Notes: a model not told the origin generated them from the letters alone. DNA of 64,000 bases from Nocardioides baekrokdamisoli (GCF_003945325.1 NZ_AP019307.1:1984001-2048000); one strand, 5' to 3'; positions 28,251-37,832 are shown, numbered from the stretch's first letter. Made by a program: numbers and translations.

Positions 28251-28978
28251 TGAGGCACGGTCTGGTCCTGGCCATCGCGGTCTGCGCCCTGTCGGCGTGC
28301 GGCTCGTCCCCCTCCGCGGGCCCGTCGAATACCGATGATGTGTCGGCCTCGAGCATCAATGTCGCGACGCCAGCCATGGTCGCCAAGAAGGCTGGGAGCG
28401 GCATCCAGTCCTGCCCAGCGGCACAGACCAAGAGCGGCGGGCTGCCGCACCTCACGCTGAAGTGCCTCGGCGGTGGCAGGAGTGTGGACCTCTCGACGCT
28501 CAAGGGGCCGCTCATCATCAACATCTTCCAGTCGGCCTGCGGACCATGCCTTGAGGAGGCGCCCGCGGTCGCGGCCTTCTACAAGCACCACGGAGCGCAG
28601 TACCCGATGCTCGGCATCGACGGATCCGACACCGTTCCGGGGGCGGCGCTGAACGAGGCGATCGCGGCGGGAGTCACCTACCCGCTCGTCGCCGACCCGG
28701 GCGATGACCTCGGTGGCACGTCCCTCAACTACCTCGGTTACCCGACCTGGTACTTCCTGGCCGCCGACGGAACCCTCACCAAGGAGACCGGCCCGAAGAA
28801 GACCGAGGCTGAGATCCTTGCGATGGTCACCCGCCAGTTCGGTCCGCGACCTTCCTCGGGCAACCACACCTCCGACGACCTGACCATCGCAGCCGTGGGC
28901 ATTGCGGTGGCGGCCGGCGGCGCCGCGTACGCGGTCAGGCGACGATCTGTCGCCAGACGACGGGGTGAGGCGGCATGA
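28250..28978 (+). CDS. TlpA-like membrane thioredoxin lipoprotein
   Basis: This 242-residue protein has a lipobox LSACG after a short signal, a thioredoxin fold with the redox motif CGPC (FQSACGPCLEEAPAVAAF) and a C-terminal transmembrane helix (LTIAAVGIAVAAGGAAYAV) with a basic tail. It probably reduces or oxidises exported proteins. It corresponds to Rv3673c. Translation restarts inside the nth stop (TAGTG). Confidence 0.88.
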   Translation: MRHGLVLAIAVCALSACGSSPSAGPSNTDDVSASSINVATPAMVAKKAGSGIQSCPAAQTKSGGLPHLTLKCLGGGRSVDLSTLKGPLIINIFQSACGPCLEEAPAVAAFYKHHGAQYPMLGIDGSDTVPGAALNEAIAAGVTYPLVADPGDDLGGTSLNYLGYPTWYFLAADGTLTKETGPKKTEAEILAMVTRQFGPRPSSGNHTSDDLTIAAVGIAVAAGGAAYAVRRRSVARRRGEAA

Positions 28979-29643
28979 GAGCCGAACGCCCCCAGTGGCT
29001 CAAGCCGGTCGTCGACTCCTTCGAGGGTGTCGCCGTCACGGATCTCACGGCCTGGGCGCCGCCGCCGGACTCCAACCCGCGCCAGTCCGCGGTGCTGATG
29101 CTGTTCGCGGAGGATGAGGGCGGCCCGTACGTGCTCCTCACGGAGCGGTCGCACACGATGCGCTCGCATCCAGGTCAGGTCTCCTTCCCCGGCGGGAAGC
29201 TGGACAAGAACGAGACCCCAGTCGAGGCTGCATTGCGCGAGGCGTACGAGGAGATCGGGCTTGAGCCCTCGGGCGTCGACGTCCTCGGGGCACTGCCGAC
29301 GTTGTGGGTGCCGCCGTCCAATTTCTCGGTCACCCCCGTCATCGGTTGGTTGGCTGAACCGACTTCCGTATTGGTGAAGAGCGCCGACGAGGTGCACGCG
29401 ATCCACAAGGCGACGATCAAGGACCTGTGCGATCCGGAGTGGCGCATCCGGGTCCACAGCCCGCGTGCACCGGGCTTCGTCATGCCCGGGTTCCTGATCG
29501 GCGAGGACCACGACGTCATCCTCTGGGGTTTCACCGGAGGCGTGATCTATCGCTACTTCGCCTACATGGGCTGGTTGAACGACGTCGACGAGGCGCCGTT
29601 CGTCGAATTGCCGGACTACATGCTGAACGGAGAAGGCCGATGA
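28975..29643 (+). CDS. Nudix hydrolase (CoA pyrophosphatase-like)
   Basis: The 222-residue enzyme has a full Nudix box, GGKLDKNETPVEAALREAYEEIGL, preceded by SHPGQVSFPGG, the UPF0035/CoA-pyrophosphatase signature. It should cleave CoA or related dinucleotides. ATGA overlaps join it to both neighbours, so the operon runs nth-tlpA-nudix-marP. It corresponds to Rv3672c. Confidence 0.9.
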   Translation: MRAERPQWLKPVVDSFEGVAVTDLTAWAPPPDSNPRQSAVLMLFAEDEGGPYVLLTERSHTMRSHPGQVSFPGGKLDKNETPVEAALREAYEEIGLEPSGVDVLGALPTLWVPPSNFSVTPVIGWLAEPTSVLVKSADEVHAIHKATIKDLCDPEWRIRVHSPRAPGFVMPGFLIGEDHDVILWGFTGGVIYRYFAYMGWLNDVDEAPFVELPDYMLNGEGR

Positions 29644-30830
29644 ACACCCTCGACTGGATCCTCGCCCTGATCGTGGTGATGTACGCCCTCGCCGGCTACT
29701 GGCAAGGCCTGATTGCGGGCGCCTTCGGTGTCGTCGGACTCCTGCTCGGGGGCTGGCTGGGCATCGTGGTCGCGCCGACGGTGATGGGCCACGGCGGCTC
29801 GGTCGGCACCTCGCTCGGCGCCTTGTTCATCGTGATCGCGTCCGCGTCGATCGGGATGGCGCTGTTCCAGTTCGTCGGCGTCCAACTGCGCGATCGGCTT
29901 CTCTGGCAGCCCGTACGCCTCCTCGATCACATCGGCGGGTCCGCGCTCAGCGCCGCGGCCGCCCTGGTGGTGGCATGGGCCCTCGGCGTCGGAATCCAGG
30001 GATCGCTCCAACTCGGTTCGTTCTCCCGAGAGGTACGCACCTCCGCGCTCCTCGGTGAGGTCAACAACCTGATGCCCGGCGGTGCCACCGGCCTGTTGCG
30101 CAGGTTCAACGATCTGATGGCGTCGTCCAACTTCCCGCAGTACCTGGATCCGTACGCTCCGGAGCGGATCGTCTCCACGGGGCCGGTCGATCCAGCGATC
30201 CTGGCGGACCCGGAGATCCGGCGAGCCGGGGCCAGTGTCTACAAGCTGCGCGGCGCCAACTCGTGCGGCCGTGGCGTCGAGGGCACCGGCTTCCTGATCG
30301 CGCCCGGTGCGTTGATGACGAACGCCCACGTGGTCGCGGGTGTGGGTCAGCCGACGGTCCTGATCAACGGGACGTCGGTGGACGCTCAGGTCGTCTACTA
30401 CAACCCCGACGTCGACATCGCCATCCTGCACTTCTACGGCACCGCCGGGGCTCCGCTGCACTTCACCACGAGTGCGGTGCCCGATCAGAAGGTCGCCATC
30501 CTTGGCTACCCCGAGGACGGGCCCTTCAATGTCCAGGCGGCGCGAATCCGTGCCGAACAGCGGCTCCGGTCGCAGAACATCTACGGCCAGGGCACGGTCC
30601 TGCGTGACACGTTCTCATTGCGCGGGCTGATCCGTCCGGGGAACTCGGGCGGCCCCGTCGTGGACACCAACGGGCACGTCGTCGGGGTTGTCTTCGCTGC
30701 GTCCGTGACCGACGCCTCCACCGGGTACGCACTCACGGCGAGCCAGGTCGACGGGTATCTCAAGTACGCCGGCTCGCAGCCCGACGGTCAGCCGTGGCCC
30801 ACCGTGTCGACTGGCGACTGCGCGTCGTAG
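29640..30830 (+). CDS. marP: membrane serine protease MarP
   Basis: This 396-residue protein has four N-terminal membrane helices (CvpA-like, starting LDWILALIVVMYALAGYWQG) followed by a chymotrypsin-fold protease. The triad is His in TNAHVVAG, Asp in NPDVDIAIL and Ser in RPGNSGGPVVD. In M. tuberculosis MarP (Rv3671c) is needed for acid and oxidative stress survival. Two periplasmic cysteines (SCGRG, GDCAS) may form the regulatory disulfide. Confidence 0.92.
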   Translation: MNTLDWILALIVVMYALAGYWQGLIAGAFGVVGLLLGGWLGIVVAPTVMGHGGSVGTSLGALFIVIASASIGMALFQFVGVQLRDRLLWQPVRLLDHIGGSALSAAAALVVAWALGVGIQGSLQLGSFSREVRTSALLGEVNNLMPGGATGLLRRFNDLMASSNFPQYLDPYAPERIVSTGPVDPAILADPEIRRAGASVYKLRGANSCGRGVEGTGFLIAPGALMTNAHVVAGVGQPTVLINGTSVDAQVVYYNPDVDIAILHFYGTAGAPLHFTTSAVPDQKVAILGYPEDGPFNVQAARIRAEQRLRSQNIYGQGTVLRDTFSLRGLIRPGNSGGPVVDTNGHVVGVVFAASVTDASTGYALTASQVDGYLKYAGSQPDGQPWPTVSTGDCAS

Positions 30831-30840
30831 GCGACCGCCG

Positions 30841-31248
30841 TCAGCCTCGCTTCAGGGCGCCCGGGATCTGCTGGGCCTGTGCAATCGCCTTCTGGGGCCC
30901 GCGTACCTTCATCAGCTTCTTCACGCCGATGAAACCGAGCAGTCCCGCGATGACCACGTAGCCACCGAAGACGATCAGGAACGACCACATCAACGAGAGC
31001 CCGTGGCCCTCCCAGTTGATGAAGAACGCGATCGTGATCGACAGGATGATCAGCGACAGCAGCAGGATGAATCCCGCCACGATCAGGAGCGCCGCACCGA
31101 GGCCACCCTTGATCGCGCTGACCTTGAGCTCGCTCTTGGCGAGTTCGATCTCCTTGGAGACGAGCGTCGAGATGTCCCGGCTCGCGCTGGCGACGAGCTG
31201 GCCGATCGTCGGCTCAGCGGCGGTGGGCGTGGTGGTCTCAGTGGCCAT
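30841..31248 (-). CDS. phage-holin-family membrane protein
   Basis: This 135-residue protein has an amphipathic start (IGQLVASASRDISTLVSKEIELAKSELK) and two membrane helices (LLIVAGFILLLSLIILSITIAFF; SFLIVFGGYVVIAGLLGFIGVKK). It matches the actinobacterial holin superfamily III / DUF1469-like group. A holin role is not implied; homologues such as Rv3669 are chromosomal. TAGGGT lies 7 nt before the ATG. Confidence 0.8.
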   Translation of the reverse strand: MATETTTPTAAEPTIGQLVASASRDISTLVSKEIELAKSELKVSAIKGGLGAALLIVAGFILLLSLIILSITIAFFINWEGHGLSLMWSFLIVFGGYVVIAGLLGFIGVKKLMKVRGPQKAIAQAQQIPGALKRG

Positions 31249-31365
31249 GGTCGGTACCCTATCCGGCCGCGCGGCACCTGACATCCCGTCCCGCGACGGG
31301 CAGCGTCGTCTTCGTCGGCATCCTAAATACAACTAAGTTACGCGACTTACGGTATACATTTCTTC

Positions 31366-32913
31366 ATGAAGCGTTTCAGCCGTACGCAGTGGTCCGTCAG
31401 TGTGGCGATGGCGGCGTTCATCGGACTCGGGCTCGCCCAGGCGCCGGCCACGGCCGCGCCCCTCCCCGTCCTGCCGCCGACCCCTGCCGGTGCGCCGCTG
31501 GCCCAGGCTCTGCGCACCCTGACCACCTTCATCACCGACCACTGCGCCGGCGTGACATCGTCTGACCCGGGCTTGTACAGCGTGTGTGTGCAGGCGGCCG
31601 AGCAGATCGGCATCGATGCGTACACCTATGGCATCGCGCCCATGGAATTCCTGCACCAGCGGCAGCAGCAGACCAGCGTGACTGTCCCCAACGACCTCTC
31701 GGACGCTCCGCTGAACCAGTTCGGCTCAGCGCGCAATCTGGCGACCGCCGACCCGAACCATCAGGTTTTCGTCCAGCCGAACACCGACACGCTCTACACG
31801 ATGGCCCACCTCTCCCTGAGCGCCCAGCCACTCGTCCTGCGCGTGCCGGCGGTGGCCAGGAACCGCTACTACGTGCTCCAGTTCCTCGACCCGTGCACGA
31901 ATGTCTTCGCCTACGTCGGAACGCGGGTGACGGGCACCGGCGCCGGTACGTACCTGATCGCCGGCCCGCGCTGGCGTGGCGCGGTGCCACGCGGCGCCAC
32001 GCTGATCCGGGCTCCGTACGACCGGATCTGGATCGCCGGTCGGACCCTGGTCAACGGTGCGGCGGACCTGCCGACCGTGCACCGGATCCAGGACGGATTC
32101 CGGTTGATCCCACTCTCCGGCTGGTTGCGTCAGGGGACCGCGTGGCGGCCCGCCGCGCCGCGGACCGTGATCACCCGGCACGCCTCGGTGCCGCGCCCTG
32201 TCGGACTCCGATTCTTCGACATTCTCGGCGATGTGCTCCGACAGAGCCCGCCGCCGGCTGCTGACGGTGCGGTGCTCGCCGAACTGCGCAAGGTCGGCAT
32301 CGGCGCCGGGTTGCACCCGTCGACCGAGAAGCTGTCGCCAGCGATCAAGGCCGGCCTCGCCGCCGCAGGGAACGAGGGTCGGGCTCGCCTCTCCGACGGT
32401 CGGACGACCTACGGCGTGCCCTCGGTGCTGGCGCACCACGGCTGGTTCGTCCCGCCCGCCGACACGGGTGCCTTCGGCACTGACTACACGTGGCGTGCTC
32501 TGGTGGCGGTCTTCGGTCTCGCGGCGAACCGCCCGGCTGAGGCGGTCTATGTCGTCGGCACGACCGACCAGTTCTCAAAGAAGCTCGACGGCAGCCGGTC
32601 GTATCGGATTCACTTCGCCGCCGGCGCGCTCCCGCCAGCGCGGTACTTCTGGTCGCTGACCATGTACGACGCCAACTACTACCTGGTCCCCAACCGCCTG
32701 CATCGTTACGCGCTCGGCAACCGCAGTCCCCTGCACTACAACGCCGACGGGTCGCTGGACCTCTTCCTCGGCGCGACCGCGCCCGCGGGTCATGAGGCGA
32801 ACTGGCTGCCGTCGCCGGCCTCAGGCGCCCTTGAGGTCACCCTGCGGTTGTACGGGCCGAGCGCAGCGGTGCTGAACGACACCTACACCTACCCGACGAT
32901 CACCAGCACGTGA
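31366..32913 (+). CDS. secreted DUF1254/DUF1214 protein
   Basis: This 515-residue protein has a signal peptide ending ATAAP. A DUF1254 domain follows (TYGIAPMEFLHQRQQ, NTDTLYTMAHLSLSAQPLVLRVP, YYVLQFLDPCTNVFAYVG) and then a DUF1214 domain (RSYRIHFAAGALPPARYFWSLTMYDANYYLVPN). Both are beta-sandwich domains of unknown function, common in exported proteins. A very AT-rich promoter lies upstream, with ATACAT 6 nt before the ATG. It occupies the place of ephE in mycobacteria. Confidence 0.85.
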   Translation: MKRFSRTQWSVSVAMAAFIGLGLAQAPATAAPLPVLPPTPAGAPLAQALRTLTTFITDHCAGVTSSDPGLYSVCVQAAEQIGIDAYTYGIAPMEFLHQRQQQTSVTVPNDLSDAPLNQFGSARNLATADPNHQVFVQPNTDTLYTMAHLSLSAQPLVLRVPAVARNRYYVLQFLDPCTNVFAYVGTRVTGTGAGTYLIAGPRWRGAVPRGATLIRAPYDRIWIAGRTLVNGAADLPTVHRIQDGFRLIPLSGWLRQGTAWRPAAPRTVITRHASVPRPVGLRFFDILGDVLRQSPPPAADGAVLAELRKVGIGAGLHPSTEKLSPAIKAGLAAAGNEGRARLSDGRTTYGVPSVLAHHGWFVPPADTGAFGTDYTWRALVAVFGLAANRPAEAVYVVGTTDQFSKKLDGSRSYRIHFAAGALPPARYFWSLTMYDANYYLVPNRLHRYALGNRSPLHYNADGSLDLFLGATAPAGHEANWLPSPASGALEVTLRLYGPSAAVLNDTYTYPTITST

Positions 32914-32924
32914 GGCGAGGCCGG

Positions 32925-34898
32925 TCAGTCCTCGGTTGAGGTGGCCTGCCCGGCTGCGATCTTCGACACGATGTCGGCGTCCATCAGCGTGGTGGTGTCG
33001 CCGACCTGCCGACCCTCCGCCACATCGCGCAGCAGTCGGCGCATGATCTTGCCGGACCGGGTCTTCGGCAGTTCCGGGACGATCATCAGGTCGCGCGGCT
33101 TCGCGATCGGGCCGATCACGGTGCGGACGTGGTTGGCCAGCTCCTTCTCAATGCCCTCCACGGATTCCGGGGACTCGCGAAGGATCACGTACGCAACGAC
33201 CGCCTGGCCGGTGTCCGGGTCGGAGGCTCCGACGACTGCCGCCTCGGCCACCCGCGGGTGCGACACGAGAGCCGATTCGATCTCCGTGGTGGAGAGTCGG
33301 TGGCCGGACACGTTCATGACGTCGTCGACGCGGCCGAGGACCCAGATGTCGCCGTCCTCGTCCTTCTTGGCGCCATCGCCGGCGAAGTAGTACCCCTGCG
33401 CGGCGTACTTGGACCAGTAGGTGTCGACGTAGCGGTCGTCGTCGCGCCACAACGTACGCAGCATCGACGGCCAGGGAGATGTGACCACGAGGTAGCCGCC
33501 CTCGCCGTTGCCGACCGGCGTGCCGTCCTCATCCACCACGTCGACGTCGACGCCAGGGACCGCCAGCATCGCCGAGCCCGGCTTGCCGGAGGTGACACCG
33601 GGTAGTGGCGTCATCAGCGTCGCACCGGTCTCGGTCTGCCACCACGTGTCGATGATCGGCGTACGCCCGCCGCCGATCGTGTCGCGGTACCAGACGTACG
33701 CCTCGGGGTTGATCGGCTCACCCACCGAACCCAGGATCCGCAGCGAGGACAGGTCGTACGAGTCCGGGACCGCTGACCCCTGCTTCATGAACGAGCGGAT
33801 CGCGGTCGGCGCGGTGTAGAACTTCGTGACCTTGTGGTCCTCGATGATCTTCCACCAGCGGCCGCGCTCCGGGGAGTCGGGCGTGCCTTCGTAGAGGACC
33901 TGTGTCGCACCGTTGGCCAGCGGCCCGTACACGATGTAACTGTGCCCGGTGACCCAGCCGATGTCGGCGGTGCACCAGTAGACGTCGTCGGCCTTGAGGT
34001 CGAACTGGGCCCAGTGGGTGTACGCGGCCTGCGCCAGGTAACCGCCGGTGGTGTGCAGGATGCCCTTCGGCTTGCCGGTCGTGCCTGAGGTGTACATCAC
34101 GTAGAGCGGCTGCTCGGCGTCCATCGGCTGCGGCACGTGGATCTCGGAGGCGTGGTCCACCACGTCGTGCCACCAGATGTCGACGTCCCCGTTCCAGGCA
34201 ACGTCCTGACCGGTCCGGCGGACCACCAGCACGTTCTCCACGAGACCGCGGTTGGCATTGTCGAGCTTGATGAGCGCCTCGTCGACGGCCGGCTTGAGGG
34301 CCGAGGCGGAGCCGCGCCGGTAGCCGCCGTCCGAGGTGATCACCAGTTTTGCCTGGCAGTCGTCGATCCGGGTTGCGAGCGCGTCCGAGGAGAACCCACC
34401 GAACACGACGGTGTGAACCGCGCCGAGTCGGGCGCAGGCAAGCATCGCCACGACGGCCTCGGGGATCATCGGCATGTAGATCGCCACCCGGTCGCCACGT
34501 TCGACGCCAAGCTCCTCGATCGCGTTGGCAGCCCGGGAGACCTCGTCCTTGAGCTGCGCGTACGTGATGTCGCGTCGGTCCTCCAGGGGCTCGCCGACCC
34601 AGTGGATGGCGACCCGGTCGCCGTTGCCGGCTTCGACGTGGCGGTCGACGCAGTTGTACGCCGCGTTGAGCTCGCCGCCGACGAACCACTTGAAGAACGG
34701 AGCGTTGTCGTCGTCGAGTACGCGGTCCCACCGCTTGGTCCAGGTCAGCCGGTCGGCAGCCTCGGCCCAGAAGGCCTCGCGATCGCTCGCGGCGCGGGCG
34801 TACGCCTCCGCCTTGACGTTCGCCTCGGCAGCCAGAGCGGCCGGCGGAGCGAAGCGGCGCTCTTCGTGGAGCAGGTTGGAGATGGTCTCGTGTGCCAT
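32925..34898 (-). CDS. acs: acetyl-CoA synthetase
   Basis: This enzyme activates acetate via acetyl-AMP and has 657 residues. Motifs are YTSGTTGKPKGILHTTGG (A3), DTWWQTETGATL, GYYFAGDGAKKDEDG, GRVDDVMNVSGHRL and PKTRSGKIMRRLLR, whose lysine is the usual acetylation switch. TAGCGT lies 7 nt before the ATG, so the mRNA is likely leaderless. Confidence 0.95.
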   Translation of the reverse strand: MAHETISNLLHEERRFAPPAALAAEANVKAEAYARAASDREAFWAEAADRLTWTKRWDRVLDDDNAPFFKWFVGGELNAAYNCVDRHVEAGNGDRVAIHWVGEPLEDRRDITYAQLKDEVSRAANAIEELGVERGDRVAIYMPMIPEAVVAMLACARLGAVHTVVFGGFSSDALATRIDDCQAKLVITSDGGYRRGSASALKPAVDEALIKLDNANRGLVENVLVVRRTGQDVAWNGDVDIWWHDVVDHASEIHVPQPMDAEQPLYVMYTSGTTGKPKGILHTTGGYLAQAAYTHWAQFDLKADDVYWCTADIGWVTGHSYIVYGPLANGATQVLYEGTPDSPERGRWWKIIEDHKVTKFYTAPTAIRSFMKQGSAVPDSYDLSSLRILGSVGEPINPEAYVWYRDTIGGGRTPIIDTWWQTETGATLMTPLPGVTSGKPGSAMLAVPGVDVDVVDEDGTPVGNGEGGYLVVTSPWPSMLRTLWRDDDRYVDTYWSKYAAQGYYFAGDGAKKDEDGDIWVLGRVDDVMNVSGHRLSTTEIESALVSHPRVAEAAVVGASDPDTGQAVVAYVILRESPESVEGIEKELANHVRTVIGPIAKPRDLMIVPELPKTRSGKIMRRLLRDVAEGRQVGDTTTLMDADIVSKIAAGQATSTED

Positions 34899-35033
34899 GC
34901 CTCACACGCTAGCGGCAGCGACTGAGGGTGATGACGCGCACGCCATCCGCACAGACGCGCGCGGTGCCAAGGAGCCCGCGCGCAAGGCGGCCTGCGGGCC
35001 GTCGAGCACGGTGCGACGCCGGAAACGCGCCGT

Positions 35034-35894
35034 CTAGTTGAAGTCGATCAGGATGATGCCCGAGTCGTCGCCGGTCGCGATCGGCGGCAACTTGCTCGCG
35101 GTCGAGGTGTCGGTGATGGCGGCAGGGGAATGCATGATCGGGGACGAGCTACTGATGTAGTTCTTCGCGAGCGCGATCGTGCGGTAGCAGTTCGTCATGT
35201 AGGGCAGTTGCATCCCGTCCATGCCCCGGTCGTACTCGTCGTAGAGCCGCTTCGCCGCGACCAGCCGGGCGTTGCGCTCGTCGTCGGGGAGCGTGGACAC
35301 CACCGAGCGTGAGTTGGCGAGGTCCAGGATCGACTCCTGGTTGATCGTCTGCCAGTGCTTGAACGTGGTGTCGTCGATGGCGCTGAAGAGGCCGGAGTCA
35401 TCGACCACCTTGACGGCGACCGCCGCCCCCTCCGTGCTGGGCGGGTCGCCGAGGGCAGCCTGCAGGCGCTTGACCCAAGGAATCCGGGTGTCGAAATGGT
35501 TCCAGATCAGGGCCAGTCGACCGCCCGGCCGCAGCACCCGGACGATCTCCGGCAGGGCCTTGTCCAGGTCGAACCAGTGGAACGCCTGGGCCACGATGAC
35601 CACGTCGACACTGCTGTCCGGAGCAGGGATCTGCTCGGCGGTGCCGACCGTGGCGCGTACGTCGGGCAGCCGCTCCGACAGGATGTCGAGCATCTGGTCG
35701 TCAGGGTCCGTGGCGAAGACGTCGTGGCCGAGCGAGACCATCGTCTCGGTGAGTTTGCCGGTGCCAGCTCCCAGTTCGAGGACGCTGACCGGGGTGGTGC
35801 CGAGCAGCCACTCGACGGCTTCGGTGGGGTAGCCGGGACGGCCACGGTCGTAGGCCGCGGCGACGGAGCCGAAGGACAGGCTGGGATCGGTCAT
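35034..35894 (-). CDS. class I SAM-dependent methyltransferase
   Basis: This 286-residue enzyme starts SFGSVAAAYDRGRPGYP and has motif I VLELGAGTGKLTE, acidic motif II FATDPDDQML and VAQAFHWFDLDKALPEIVRVLRPGGRLAL. This is the UbiE/Methyltransf_11 arrangement with a C-terminal cap. The substrate is unknown. TAGCCT lies 7 nt before the ATG. It diverges from the next gene over 35 bp, both probably leaderless. Confidence 0.87.
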   Translation of the reverse strand: MTDPSLSFGSVAAAYDRGRPGYPTEAVEWLLGTTPVSVLELGAGTGKLTETMVSLGHDVFATDPDDQMLDILSERLPDVRATVGTAEQIPAPDSSVDVVIVAQAFHWFDLDKALPEIVRVLRPGGRLALIWNHFDTRIPWVKRLQAALGDPPSTEGAAVAVKVVDDSGLFSAIDDTTFKHWQTINQESILDLANSRSVVSTLPDDERNARLVAAKRLYDEYDRGMDGMQLPYMTNCYRTIALAKNYISSSSPIMHSPAAITDTSTASKLPPIATGDDSGIILIDFN

Positions 35895-35929
35895 TTGTCT
35901 CAGGCTAGCCGTCCGTAGGCTGCATCCTC

Positions 35930-36652
35930 GTGAGCACGGACCGGATGGCTGAGTTGGTGTCGCTGGAGGGCGTCGCGTCTGCGTACGCGGCCACCCGCGA
36001 CGGGATCGACGCGATGCTGCGCGATCGCGGCCTGCGGAAGACCTCTCCGGAGCTGACTGCGGAGTCCCTGTTGCGGGGCGCGCACGCCTCCGCGGTGCTC
36101 GAGGGTTCGGTCTCGACGCTGGAGGAGGTACGCGAGAGCGGCGGCGACGCGATCGCGCAGGCGGCCGTACGCGTGTCCGCCGAACTGCTCTCTCTGGTCC
36201 CGGTGCTGCGTACGCAGCCCCTGCGCGCGCTCGCCCGCGTACACGCTCTGGCCGGCCTCGGCTCGGTGGCCGATGACGAACTCGGACGCCCGCGCAACGC
36301 TGAGGCCGCCACCACCCTGCGCGAGGTGGGCAACGCGCTGACGGCACCGACGTCGGCACCTGCGCTGGTGGTGGCGGCGATGGTGCACGCGGGGCTCGCG
36401 ACGGCGTCACCGTTCGCGTCGCACAACGGCATCGTGGCCCGCGCCGTGGAGAGGTTGGTGCTGGTCGCCCGCGGGGTCGACGAGAAGTCGCTCACCGTCC
36501 CAGAGGCCGGGCACGCGTTCCTGCGTCGCGAGTACGAATCGAACCTGCGTGGCTTCGCCTCGGGAAGCCCGGGCGGCCTGCACTCCTGGCTGCTCTACGG
36601 CGCCGAGGCGTACGCGGCGGGGGCGGAGGCATCCCCCCTTCGCCGGTCCTGA
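35930..36652 (+). CDS. Fic-domain-related conserved actinobacterial protein
   Basis: This 240-residue protein is conserved next to the ssd/Tad locus in actinobacteria (Rv3662c-like). It has an ESLLRGAHASAVLEGS segment resembling the alpha-inhibitory helix of Fic proteins (S/T-xxxE-G/N). A helical bundle follows with VVAAMVHAGLATASPFASHNGIVARA, which corresponds to the Fic core HPFxxGNGR but has lost the catalytic His (SPFASHNG). It is therefore probably inactive for AMPylation. TAGGCT lies 8 nt before the GTG. Confidence 0.7.
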   Translation: MSTDRMAELVSLEGVASAYAATRDGIDAMLRDRGLRKTSPELTAESLLRGAHASAVLEGSVSTLEEVRESGGDAIAQAAVRVSAELLSLVPVLRTQPLRALARVHALAGLGSVADDELGRPRNAEAATTLREVGNALTAPTSAPALVVAAMVHAGLATASPFASHNGIVARAVERLVLVARGVDEKSLTVPEAGHAFLRREYESNLRGFASGSPGGLHSWLLYGAEAYAAGAEASPLRRS

Positions 36653-36937
36653 CGACTGCTGGACCAAGCACGCAGATGCTGTCCACCATGCGCCTCAAAC
36701 TGGCCTAAATCAAGGCTTGTTTACTCACCGATCGCGGCGTTTGATGGAGATGAAGAACTTCACATGGGCCGTGGAACCCACGCTGCGATCTACCCGTCTT
36801 GCTGGGGTGCTGACCGGTCGGGGACACAACCCGAGGCAGCAGTTGGAACGTGCCACGCTTGGTATCCCAACGGTCCATGTGTACGGCGGTGGCGCCCAGG
36901 TCCCAGACCCGAGCGCCACCGCTCTTGTGCGCGCTGA
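36653..36937. other. 285-bp gap without a supported gene
   Basis: It contains a minus-strand open frame that continues into the HAD gene's end in another frame, but codon use is poor and no product is recognised. Composition is less GC-rich than the neighbours. No repeat or terminator stands out. Confidence 0.4.
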
Positions 36938-37720
36938 TCAGGCGCGATCGCGGTTGCGGCGACCGGTCCACCACAAGGCGACCGTTGCGGCGCCGGCTCC
37001 GATCGCGAGCCCGGCCAGGGCGCGGTTGCTCGGCAGGTGGTCCCGCAACCGGACCGGTCGGGTGAAGACGAGGGTGGGCCAGTCGCGTTCGAGTGCGATC
37101 CGCCGCAGATCCTTGTCCGGGTTGACCGCGTACGGATGCCCGACGGCGGCGAGCATGGGCTCGTCGGTGCCCGAGTCGCTGTAGGCGTACGACGCACCCA
37201 GGTCGTACCCGCGGGAGGCGGCGAGTTCGCGCATCGCATCGGCTTTCGTCGAGCCGTACGCCCAGAACTCGATCTCGCCGGTGTACTTGCCGTCCTTCTC
37301 CTCGAGTCGGCTGGCGATCACGTGGTCGACGCCGAGGAGTTCGCCGATCGGGCCGACGACCTCGGATCCGCTGGCGCTGACGATGACGACCTCGCGGCCG
37401 GCTTCCTGGTGCTCACGGATGAGGGCGAGGGCCTCGGCGTAGACCAGTGGGTCGACGGTGTGGTGGAGGGTGTCGGCGACGATCGTGCGTACGGTCTCGA
37501 CGTCCCAGCCCGTGACGAGGAGCGACATGAACTGGCGCATCTTCTGCATCTGTTCGTGGTCCGCGCCCGCCATGACATAGACGAACTGGCTGTACGCGGT
37601 CCGGATCAGCGTGGTCCGGCTGAGCAGCCCCCCAGCCTGGAACTGCTTGGTGAAGGCAAGCGCGCTCGACTTCGCGATGACCGTCTTGTCGAGGTCGAAG
37701 AACGCGGCGGCGCGGGTCAC
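36938..37720 (-). CDS. HAD-superfamily IB hydrolase (SerB-like)
   Basis: This 260-residue phosphatase has the HAD motifs AAFFDLDKTVIAKSSALAF (DxD), IVSASGSEVVGPIGELLG and YAYSDSGTDEPMLAAVG. A membrane helix (ALAGLAIGAGAATVALWW) and a basic tail lie at the C-terminus. It resembles Rv3661, next to ssd, thought to be a phosphoserine-phosphatase-like enzyme. TACGAT lies 6 nt before the GTG. Confidence 0.88.
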   Translation of the reverse strand: MTRAAAFFDLDKTVIAKSSALAFTKQFQAGGLLSRTTLIRTAYSQFVYVMAGADHEQMQKMRQFMSLLVTGWDVETVRTIVADTLHHTVDPLVYAEALALIREHQEAGREVVIVSASGSEVVGPIGELLGVDHVIASRLEEKDGKYTGEIEFWAYGSTKADAMRELAASRGYDLGASYAYSDSGTDEPMLAAVGHPYAVNPDKDLRRIALERDWPTLVFTRPVRLRDHLPSNRALAGLAIGAGAATVALWWTGRRNRDRA

Positions 37721-37832
37721 CTGGCCATCGTAGGGGCCACTGTGTGTCCACAAGCGCGTTCGGAGCGGCCGTTGTCCCCAGGGTGTGCGTCGGATCTCAG
37801 GGCCCGTCGGCCCGGCCGGACAAGGTGGCGCC

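Noticed and set aside
30841-31248. Prophage holin
   Set aside because: The protein family is chromosomal in actinobacteria, sits in a conserved block, and no other phage gene is near.
36705-36974. Minus-strand frame of 89 codons beside the HAD gene
   Set aside because: It overlaps the HAD gene in another frame, has poor codon use and no recognised product.
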